The position numbers were made by a program, and so were the translations under genes. Below are positions 57,261 to 64,000 of a stretch of DNA of 64,000 nt, one piece after another (position 1 is the stretch's first letter; every line of letters starts with the position of its first letter). The DNA comes from Candidatus Woesearchaeota archaeon. GTDB taxonomy: Archaea > Nanobdellota > Nanobdellia > Woesearchaeales > GCA-2686295. The notes under the pieces were generated by a model that did no database searches, was not told the origin of the DNA, and saw only the letters and a list, made by a program, of their open reading frames with translations. The stretch is from contig JABMPT010000013.1 in the NCBI GenBank assembly GCA_013202845.1, positions 1 to 64,000 on the forward strand, given 5' to 3'.

Positions 57261-57971
57261 CTACTTCCCGAACCTTCTCTCTCTTTGACAGTAATCTTCC
57301 ACTGCCTCTATCAAGTCTTCTTTCTCGAATTCTGGCCAGGTTTTTTCAAAGAAGAAATATTCTGAGTAACTTGATTGCCATATCAAGAAATTAGAGGTTC
57401 GATGAGCACCACCTGTTCTTATGATCAAGTCTGGTTCATCAGTTGTATAAAGATAGTTTTGGAATATCTCCTCATTTATCTTATTCGCATCAACCTTACC
57501 ATCTTTTACATCCTGGCTTAATTTCATCACTGCATCAACTACTTCTTCTCGACCACCATAAGCGATTGCAAAATTTATTATGTAATTATTATTGTCCTTG
57601 GTTTTTTCCATAATCTCTTGAAATAAGTCATATATATCCTTTGGAAGCAAATGGATTCGTCCGATGATGTTAATCTTTATACCTTCTTTCATCACTCTTT
57701 TATCGTTTAGTAAATCTTTAAACTCCTTCCTGAAAAGTGTCATTAAGTAATTAAACTCTTTTTTCGGTCTATTCATATTCTGGATTGAGAAAGAATACAG
57801 AGTTAGCTCCTTTATTCCCAGATCTCTAACCCAAGTAAACAACTTCTCGACTTTTCTAGCTCCCCACTCATGCCCTTTCCAGGGTTTCATCATTAGTTTC
57901 TTAGCAAAGCGCCTATTCCCATCTAGAATTAATCCTAAATGCTTCGGTACTGGACTAGCCACTGGTTTCAT
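57261..57971 (-). CDS. uppS: Polyprenyl (undecaprenyl-type) diphosphate synthase UppS (236 aa)
   Basis: cis-Prenyltransferase: HLGLILDGNRRFAKK (Asp of DGNRR catalytic), GHEWGARKVEKLF, YSFSIQNMNRPKKE and IRTGGAHRTSNFLIWQSSYSEYFF. Makes the long polyprenyl carrier used for glycosylation. The start at MKPVASP is chosen; a longer frame to 58082 would overlap the divergent gene 58027 and pass the TATA box. Length fits. Confidence 0.94.
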   Translation of the reverse strand: MKPVASPVPKHLGLILDGNRRFAKKLMMKPWKGHEWGARKVEKLFTWVRDLGIKELTLYSFSIQNMNRPKKEFNYLMTLFRKEFKDLLNDKRVMKEGIKINIIGRIHLLPKDIYDLFQEIMEKTKDNNNYIINFAIAYGGREEVVDAVMKLSQDVKDGKVDANKINEEIFQNYLYTTDEPDLIIRTGGAHRTSNFLIWQSSYSEYFFFEKTWPEFEKEDLIEAVEDYCQRERRFGK

Positions 57972-58026
57972 TATAAGCTTAAAAAATAAGGAATATTTAA
58001 ATATTTTCCTAAATAAGTAGCTTCTA

Positions 58027-58680
58027 ATGGACGAATTTGAGCAACCTGAGGAGGAAAAGAAGAAAGGTCCTATAATATACATAGCAGCTGTTTTCCTTAT
58101 ATTACTACTAGTTCTTATGATATTCCCTCATTATGGTGTGAAACTCGACCCCAGACCTGACAGCATGCCAACTGTTGAAGAGGTGTTTCTATTTGAAGAT
58201 AATTTTTCAACAGAGCCAAAAAGCTTGAAGACAAGGAATGATTTCTTGGACTTTGTGGTTCCTGAAAACCCAATCATAAAGACAACTGCAAACAGAATAG
58301 CATCTTACGGTTGCAGCGGGGAAAAGGTTTGCCATGCAAAAGCAATCTATTACTTTGTCAGGGATAATTTTGAATACATTGCAGACCCTGTGAACTTTGA
58401 ATATGTTGAGATGTCCCAGGATTTCATAATATCCGGTGGTGGCGACTGCGAGTCAGGAACCTTGCTAATGGCTAATCTGATGGAAGCTGTTGGAATAGAC
58501 AGCCAGTTGGTTTTCATACCTGGGCATGCTTTTTTGAGAATAAAACTTCCAGAAGCATTGAGCAAGTACAAGCGCGATTTTTCATGGGTGTATTTGGATT
58601 GGACTTGTGACAATTGTGAGTTTGGAGAGATACCTAGAAGAAATATAGATGCATATAAAACATTTCTAGAAGTTAATTAA
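58027..58680 (+). CDS. Transglutaminase-like membrane protein (217 aa)
   Basis: One N-terminal membrane helix (about 18-34, IYIAAVFLILLLVLMIF) and an external domain with the papain-like triad: Cys in GGGDCESGT (about 140-148), His in IPGHAFLRI (about 165) and Asp in YLDWT (about 189). Such archaeal proteins may cleave or cross-link surface peptides. Two cysteines (CDNCEF) near the end may form a disulfide. Divergent from uppS over 55 nt. Confidence 0.88.
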   Translation: MDEFEQPEEEKKKGPIIYIAAVFLILLLVLMIFPHYGVKLDPRPDSMPTVEEVFLFEDNFSTEPKSLKTRNDFLDFVVPENPIIKTTANRIASYGCSGEKVCHAKAIYYFVRDNFEYIADPVNFEYVEMSQDFIISGGGDCESGTLLMANLMEAVGIDSQLVFIPGHAFLRIKLPEALSKYKRDFSWVYLDWTCDNCEFGEIPRRNIDAYKTFLEVN

Positions 58681-59219
58681 GCCTTGCAATTAGGACAAAC
58701 CTTGAGACCTGAGTCTTCTGTTAGTCTATAAGAAAAATTACCACAACTCTCGCACATACCCTCTTCGTTTCTAGTAGAAGATATTGGTTTTGATTTCATC
58801 TCCCTTAACTCTATCTTTTCAACCATTAGCTCAAATAATTGCGGTTCAATCTTGACTATGTCCTTCATTGTCAAGAAGCCAACAATCTTTTTATCCTCTT
58901 TAACAGGCAGTCTTCTTATATCACTCGCTCTCATCTCCATCATCGCATCATATATGTCCTTGTCAGGAGCTATTGTTACAAGATCTGTCTCCATGATGTC
59001 TCTGGCCAGCATCTCATCAGGATTCTTTCCTTTGGCAACTATCTTCGTAACGAAATCAAGCTCTGTGATTATACCAATTACACCATTATCTTCTTTTACA
59101 AGCAAACTGCCAACAGTGTATTTTCTCATAATCTTGGCGCATTCTGTCACAGTGTTATCTGGTCTAGTTGTGACAGGTTTTGTCGTCATAGCATCAAAAA
59201 CTTTTATTCCGGTCTTCAT
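58677..59219 (-). CDS. CBS-domain protein with C-terminal zinc ribbon (180 aa)
   Basis: A pair of CBS domains (about 8-60 and 70-120; MTTKPVTTRPDNTVTECAKIM; METDLVTIAPDKDIYDAMMEM) forms an adenosine nucleotide-sensing Bateman module, and CESCGNFSYRLTEDSGLKVCPNCKA (about 153-178) is a zinc ribbon with two CxxC pairs. The ribbon suggests a nucleic acid or partner contact controlled by nucleotide binding. It overlaps 58027 convergently by 4 nt. Confidence 0.92.
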   Translation of the reverse strand: MKTGIKVFDAMTTKPVTTRPDNTVTECAKIMRKYTVGSLLVKEDNGVIGIITELDFVTKIVAKGKNPDEMLARDIMETDLVTIAPDKDIYDAMMEMRASDIRRLPVKEDKKIVGFLTMKDIVKIEPQLFELMVEKIELREMKSKPISSTRNEEGMCESCGNFSYRLTEDSGLKVCPNCKA

Positions 59220-59260
59220 AGTAATTCGAAAAGAAAATCTATTTAAAAATTTATTGAAAA

Positions 59261-61066
59261 TCAGTAGTTAACCAACACTTCTACATCTTTTCCAAATATA
59301 TTCTTCAAGTCCTCAAATATAGGCTCCTTAATGAATACCTTTGCAGGTATTTCAACGGCTGTCAGAGCTTTTTCAAGCTCTTCCAAAGAGGATTTCTTTA
59401 TGGTTCCTAATGAACCGTCAGCTTTTATCTCTGCTGAAGAAATATCCTTATCCTCATTGTCAATGTCATGTATGATAAACGCTTGCTTTCCTAAGAGAAT
59501 CACTTCTCCGAACTTCTTGCCATGTTTCACTCTAATCTTGGTTTTTTCAAGTTCTCTTCCACGTTTTCTTTGGATATACTCCACCAAGAACCTTATAAGT
59601 TCACGAGCGTTTTTGTTGAGTTTGCTCACATCATGTTTCAATAGTTTCTTGGAATCATAATCTTTTTTTGATTTTACAACTTCCTTGAACAATCTCAAGT
59701 ATTTCTCAGGAATCATGCCTTTCTGCACAACTTCAGCCTTGAAAATAGTTATCATCTCGGAATCCTTGACTTTCTCAATACCTTCAAGTCTTAATATATC
59801 CCTTATAATAGTGACCACACTGTCATAATTATGCACGACTACATCTTCCTCTTTGATTTTTTCAATCTGTTTAAACAGTTTTTGCAGCCTCTTCAAGTAT
59901 TTCTCTGCAGAGCTCAATAATTTATCCAGTTCTGCACCTGAAACATCTTTTTTTGTACCATGCTCCAGTTCTTTTCTTACCTGGATAATGTTTTCCAGTA
60001 TCTGGACATACTCTTTTTCTAAGATTTTTTCTTTCTTTACAAACACATCCATCATCACTTCAGGAGTTTCCTTTGGTGTTGGCGGCGGTATGCCGAAAAG
60101 CATGATGGCTGCCTGTGACGGAGTCAATGTTGCATAGAACAAGTCTTCCATTCCGATATCTCTTAATTTTAATTTGATTCTCTGGATCATCTGGTCTCCT
60201 GTTGATTTGAACATATCGATTGCTTCAGGGCTTGGCTTGACCCTTCCCATATGAAGCAATTGTTTCCAAGGCATGAAAATACCCCTGTCATAGAAAGGAA
60301 CTCCATCCCTTAGGAATGTGAATATAATTGGATTAGCTTCCTTTATGTTCTCCCAGAAGTCAGTTAATATATAGACCTGGATATTCAATTTGTTCTCGAT
60401 GCCAGTCATTTTTCCAGCATCCAGACCCATGCCGATGATTATCGCTCTTAACTTATCCTTTAGCTCGGCTCTGGTCATCTTCTTGACATCTGTATCATCG
60501 ATGACTATGAAAACATCGATATCTGACTGTGGTGTTGCTCTTCCCTGAACCAATGAGCCTGCAAGCACATATGAAACAATGTACTTCTCAAACTTCTTTA
60601 GAACCATTGTCTTGTGTACTTCTGCAATCTTGATAGCTGCAAGCATACCCTTGTCAAAAACAGGTGCTGCCAAAGCCATCATCTGCAATAGTTCATATTT
60701 TGCATCGTAGCATGACTGCCATAATTCTGTAAGAATAAGAACGTCCGGCTTTAGATTCTTGTCAATTTCTTCAGCCATCTTTATGATTATAGTATGTAAT
60801 TTCTCTTTCAGTTCTTCTTTTGGCATCTTTGTACTGTCAGAATCATCAACCAAGATAAGCATGTTGATATCATCTTTTTTCTTCTCATCTTTTGAAGGAG
60901 GCATTAGAGCTATGCCCATTATATAGTCTTCAAACTTTGACAGAACTTTGTCTTTGAACTTGTCGAGCTTTGATTTTATAGCTTCTAACTTCTTTTTTGT
61001 TTCGTCAGGAATATCTTTAGGTAGGTTATCAAGTGTTTCTTTTTTCTTCTTTGCTGCCAAAGGCAT
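59261..61066 (-). CDS. Double nucleotidyltransferase-domain protein (601 aa)
   Basis: Two pol-beta-type nucleotidyltransferase parts: about 35-110 (MGIALMPPSK ... INMLILVDDSD), which lacks the GS motif, and about 160-245 (VLAGSLVQGRATPQSDIDVFIVIDD) with GS and D-x-D intact. The C-terminal 300 residues are helical with a final beta-rich part (KIRVKHGKKFGEVILLGKQAFIIHD). The first domain may be inactive and regulatory. Start: ATG at 61066 touches the AAAGGTG ribosome site; a TTG at 61060 has the genome's usual 6-nt spacing and may be the true start. Substrate unknown. Confidence 0.85.
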   Translation of the reverse strand: MPLAAKKKKETLDNLPKDIPDETKKKLEAIKSKLDKFKDKVLSKFEDYIMGIALMPPSKDEKKKDDINMLILVDDSDSTKMPKEELKEKLHTIIIKMAEEIDKNLKPDVLILTELWQSCYDAKYELLQMMALAAPVFDKGMLAAIKIAEVHKTMVLKKFEKYIVSYVLAGSLVQGRATPQSDIDVFIVIDDTDVKKMTRAELKDKLRAIIIGMGLDAGKMTGIENKLNIQVYILTDFWENIKEANPIIFTFLRDGVPFYDRGIFMPWKQLLHMGRVKPSPEAIDMFKSTGDQMIQRIKLKLRDIGMEDLFYATLTPSQAAIMLFGIPPPTPKETPEVMMDVFVKKEKILEKEYVQILENIIQVRKELEHGTKKDVSGAELDKLLSSAEKYLKRLQKLFKQIEKIKEEDVVVHNYDSVVTIIRDILRLEGIEKVKDSEMITIFKAEVVQKGMIPEKYLRLFKEVVKSKKDYDSKKLLKHDVSKLNKNARELIRFLVEYIQRKRGRELEKTKIRVKHGKKFGEVILLGKQAFIIHDIDNEDKDISSAEIKADGSLGTIKKSSLEELEKALTAVEIPAKVFIKEPIFEDLKNIFGKDVEVLVNY

Positions 61067-61195
61067 CACCTTTATTGTTGATGCTTGTATTACTACAGGT
61101 TGCTTTATAAAAGTTATGCTTAAAACATGAATAGGAAATCGAAAGTTTTATTAATGTGTTAACCCAAAAATGAATAATAAGATATTGGTGATATT

Positions 61196-61957
61196 ATGGC
61201 TAAAAAGAAAGAACTCCACGAAGTTACATCACTTGATGATTATATGGCAGATTATTATGGCGATCTGGATGAAGCATTCAAACACTATGATGCACATACA
61301 GATGAAAAAGTGCAAAAGAACCTGCGCGTAAATATATTCTTGCCTGCTCAGCAGGAAATGTATAATACAATAGCTGATGAACTTAGTAATCAGTTTGGTG
61401 ATGATCAAGCTTCAATACATGGAAAAAAGAAGGAACTGCAAGGAATAGCTGTCAAAGGAATGCTGAAATTCTTTGATAAAGCAGGTTACAAAGGTCTTGA
61501 CGAAAAAGTAAAAGAGATGGAGGAAGAGGACAAGTTCAGATATCTTTCGAATCTCTATGACCAAATTGAATTGAAACACCGAGGAGAAGAAGATTTTAAG
61601 AACGGACTATATAGTATAAGAAGCCTAATAGAAGGACATGCAAAAAATAAAAAGGCAACTGTGCTTGATCTGAAAGACAAACTTGGCAGTCAAATGGTTC
61701 AACACGCACATAGAATTCAAGGGAATTATACTGCTAAGCGTGCAGTTGAAAAACTTGGCAAATATGAAGAAAAGCCAGAACTAATCGGAGACTACTTAAA
61801 AGATAAATTAAAAGACAGAGGAGTTGAAATAAGCGATAAAACCCAGTACTCAATGCATGACTACAAAACCTTAATCAGCCTCAGGGAGCAGATGATTAAA
61901 GGAAAAGAGTTTGACGACCGCTTTGCTGTGAAATACATAGAGAAAAAAAAGAAGTAG
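61196..61957 (+). CDS. Hypothetical helical protein (253 aa)
   Basis: Not recognised. Charged, helical, soluble; repeated short helices with His residues (YDAHTDEKVQKNLRVNIFLP; IEGHAKNKKATVLDLKDKLGSQMVQHAHRIQ). GGTGAT precedes the ATG by 6 nt. Convergent with the partial gene at 61969. The C-terminus is basic (EKKKK). No sign of membrane association. Confidence 0.72.
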   Translation: MAKKKELHEVTSLDDYMADYYGDLDEAFKHYDAHTDEKVQKNLRVNIFLPAQQEMYNTIADELSNQFGDDQASIHGKKKELQGIAVKGMLKFFDKAGYKGLDEKVKEMEEEDKFRYLSNLYDQIELKHRGEEDFKNGLYSIRSLIEGHAKNKKATVLDLKDKLGSQMVQHAHRIQGNYTAKRAVEKLGKYEEKPELIGDYLKDKLKDRGVEISDKTQYSMHDYKTLISLREQMIKGKEFDDRFAVKYIEKKKK

Positions 61958-61968
61958 CTTAAATTCTT

Positions 61969-64000
61969 TTATTCAAATTCTGGCTCTAAAAGAGCCCTTT
62001 CTGAAACAGAGTAGTCGATGTAGGCATCCATCTGTTCCAAATCGTCAAAGCTTGATAAAGAATCCACATCTAAGCCAACTACATGGAAAGTAATCTTGTT
62101 CTTGTCATAATTATCTAAGGTGAATTCCCATGTGTGATTTATGTCGAATTGAACTCCTCCTTCTAAGAAAGTTGAGTTTATCTCCATGTCATCAATGTCA
62201 TCTCCGCCTGATAGAATTATCTTTTCAGGGTCATTCCCAGGTCCTAGTTCTCGCATCAAGGTTCCTTCTATAGTGTAATTGCCAGGCACTAAGTCTAGAG
62301 TGTTGGCTTGGATACCTTCAACATTTACAAACTTGATATACTCTGGTTCGCCTTCAGCAGCAACTCTTTCAAGCAATAAAAACAATTTTTCGTTATCATC
62401 TAATGCAGAAGAGGATGTTCGAAATATCCAATCACCACTTTTAATCAAAGAATGTTTTTCGATAGCGACATTGAAGGTTTTTTCTTTTATCAGCTCTACA
62501 TCGACAATTCCATCCACATCTAGGTTGGTCGAGAATGATGTTATAGAAGTCATGTATCCCTGTTTAGAAGCTGTGAAATAGCCGCCTAAACATATTGGAA
62601 GTTGTGTAATTAGTTTTGCATCATCACCTATTTTAACAGAGTTTCCTAATACGCATAGTTCTTCAAAGCAGTGGTATGAAAGTGCAACATCGCCTAATGA
62701 CTCTCCACTTACTGAGTCTTTTGTTCTTATTGTTATACCTCCTGAGTTTCTCTGTTCTAAACCACAGAAGTCAATAGAAACGTTTTCCTCTTCCTCTGCT
62801 TCTATTTCTGGCAATGGTTCTCCTATCACAGGTTCATTATTTCTAAGATTTGCTTCTAACCCAAACTGTAAAGTAAATCCTTCATTGTTGAAAGCGTTTT
62901 CATCCTCAAGGACCACAAGTACAGGATAGGATACGTCATAAGCGAATTTGTAATTATCAAATCCAAAATTAAAGAATTTGTTAGAAATCCTAAAATTCAG
63001 TTCTGGTTTTATTAATTGTCCTCCAGGCTTAACTTTTAGATACATCGGCCACCATCCCAAATAAACAAAATTGACATTATAATTATTCAATGTTGCCAGA
63101 TTTATTTTTGTGGAATTTAATAAGATCATCTTTTGATTATAAATAGCATTTATATATTCATCATCAGTAATGAAATAAGCTGAATTCTTGGCAAATAGAA
63201 CCTGCAAAGAAGGTATATAAGTCATTAACAATGTCTGCAAAGAACTCCTGACATCCTCAAGTAACCAATAATCCGGAGCTCCAAGAGTGATTTTTGAATC
63301 TCTAAAAGGCGGTAAAGTTGGATTCTCACCTATTGAACCAATAGCGATCGTCTCTCTTGTTATAGCCTCTAAGAACTTAGTTCTGTTATCAGCCCCATAG
63401 TTTACTATTTGAGTTGCTAGATCAAACATCTGTTTTAATTTCACATCCAGCTCTGCGGAATACATTGATATTTCTGAAACAACATCATTTTCATTTATAG
63501 TAACTTTGTTGTTAAGATTAACAACTATGGATGCTTCACCTATAGTTACTTTAGCAGCTATATTTTCTGACCTTGTTATATCAAATCCTCCTTCTTTGAA
63601 ATCCTCAAAATCATTAATACATGAGGGAAGATTGTTCACAATATATCTAGCTATTTGTGACTCTATTGAATTCACTGAATCTCCTGTTAAATCCGGCTTC
63701 TCACTATCAAACTGGCAACCAGATATGCAAGAATCAGGCGATTTCATATAATACCAGTAAGGAATAACCATGTCTGATCCTTCTACAAACTCAAAGCTAT
63801 TTCCTTTTGTTGGAAACCCTGGAATAGATACAATACCTGCCAGATGTGGATAAATATATCCTCCTTTCTCACCTAACTTTGAGATACCTTCTTTACCAAT
63901 TTCATACATACATGTTTCAACAAATTTCTTTATATGAGTATATTCCTGAGGAATTGTCTCTTCTGGTTCTGTTTCGTCACCAATTATTGTTGATCGGAAG
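61969..64000 (-). CDS. Pilin-like surface protein relative of 13029, 5' end outside window (partial)
   Basis: The frame stays open to the window edge at 64000; 677 codons are visible. The first ATG at 63910 is internal. FVETCMYEIGKEGISKLGEKGGYIYP near the visible start parallels FVRGCADSLLDEGLEEVSLRGGYLYTP of the 13029 gene, so the missing N-terminus probably carries an RGQVTIF-type membrane segment. The body holds a large extracellular region with beta-rich parts (NTFNVAIEKHSLIK; HTWEFTLDNYDKN) and sparse cysteines (SCISGCQF, DFCGLE). It ends LLEPEFE. Likely a cell-surface protein; enzyme motifs are absent. Confidence 0.75.
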   Translation of the reverse strand, partial: FRSTIIGDETEPEETIPQEYTHIKKFVETCMYEIGKEGISKLGEKGGYIYPHLAGIVSIPGFPTKGNSFEFVEGSDMVIPYWYYMKSPDSCISGCQFDSEKPDLTGDSVNSIESQIARYIVNNLPSCINDFEDFKEGGFDITRSENIAAKVTIGEASIVVNLNNKVTINENDVVSEISMYSAELDVKLKQMFDLATQIVNYGADNRTKFLEAITRETIAIGSIGENPTLPPFRDSKITLGAPDYWLLEDVRSSLQTLLMTYIPSLQVLFAKNSAYFITDDEYINAIYNQKMILLNSTKINLATLNNYNVNFVYLGWWPMYLKVKPGGQLIKPELNFRISNKFFNFGFDNYKFAYDVSYPVLVVLEDENAFNNEGFTLQFGLEANLRNNEPVIGEPLPEIEAEEEENVSIDFCGLEQRNSGGITIRTKDSVSGESLGDVALSYHCFEELCVLGNSVKIGDDAKLITQLPICLGGYFTASKQGYMTSITSFSTNLDVDGIVDVELIKEKTFNVAIEKHSLIKSGDWIFRTSSSALDDNEKLFLLLERVAAEGEPEYIKFVNVEGIQANTLDLVPGNYTIEGTLMRELGPGNDPEKIILSGGDDIDDMEINSTFLEGGVQFDINHTWEFTLDNYDKNKITFHVVGLDVDSLSSFDDLEQMDAYIDYSVSERALLEPEFE

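Overview
The window is an AT-rich archaeal genome segment. Archaeal markers are ribosomal proteins S17e and L35Ae, RNA polymerase subunit Rpo11, Alba, a DUF1931-like histone-fold protein, archaeal-type GltX, a ZPR1-type zinc finger protein, SepF, XerA, TATA boxes about 25-30 nt upstream of genes with short or no leaders, and two tRNAs whose introns fit bulge-helix-bulge folds. Small membrane proteins, RGQVTIF-type pilin-like proteins, very large secreted mosaics and a tRNA-Ile with anticodon UAU all suggest a DPANN-type lineage (Woesearchaeota/Pacearchaeota-like). That placement is an inference; no rRNA is present.

Layout. 1-5334: a tightly packed + strand array of TPR and membrane proteins that mostly begin with the same short N-terminal tag (MTLD, then ExEFxEL, then LEIKxK); most junctions overlap by 4-11 nt. 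5490-8118: three small membrane proteins and a GlgC-type nucleotidyltransferase. 8124-12935: serS, a helical orphan, a DUF457-like membrane protein, HIT and HAD proteins, and tRNA-Met(CAU, intron), tRNA-Ala(GGC) and tRNA-Ala(CGC). 13029-20522: a pilin-like protein and a 2273-residue secreted mosaic. 20614-25092: gltX, a histone-fold protein, a conserved hypothetical pair, a RibL-like cytidylyltransferase and a TPR membrane protein. 25278-25776: a RelB/RelE-type toxin-antitoxin pair. 25837-30520: two secreted proteins facing each other, one with PKD domains and one with a bacterial type IX secretion-like (FlgD/Por) sorting domain. 30717-32978: an orphan / radical SAM / HD-domain operon.

33154-46367: mainly housekeeping genes: S17e, Alba, tRNA-Arg(UCG), an NDH-2-like oxidoreductase, argS, a ZPR1 protein, sepF, a ROK kinase, a ferredoxin, a DUF1858 protein, acylphosphatase, a sugar nucleotidyltransferase and a DUF488 protein. 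46491-49079: tRNA-Glu(UUC), tRNA-Ile(UAU, intron), tRNA-Gly(GCC) with an att-like duplicated 3' end, and tRNA-Val(UAC). 49279-64000: L35Ae, membrane proteins, another tagged TPR protein, xerA, a PadR regulator with a perfect palindromic operator, METTL5-like methyltransferase, rpo11, AMMECR1, a polyprenyl synthase convergent with uppS, a transglutaminase-like protein, a CBS/zinc-ribbon protein, a double nucleotidyltransferase, and a truncated relative of the pilin-like protein at 13029.

Signals that ordinary gene calling would miss: (1) the shared N-terminal tag on proteins with different C-terminal parts; (2) a two-half-site motif just upstream of the TATA box at three loci, linking two membrane TPR genes with the radical SAM operon; (3) multi-hairpin modules abutting five of the eight tRNA genes, with compensatory changes in the first hairpin. 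No CRISPR array, insertion sequence or rRNA gene was seen. No gap between genes exceeds 300 nt; the longest, 51627-51875, holds promoter motifs and AT-rich DNA.
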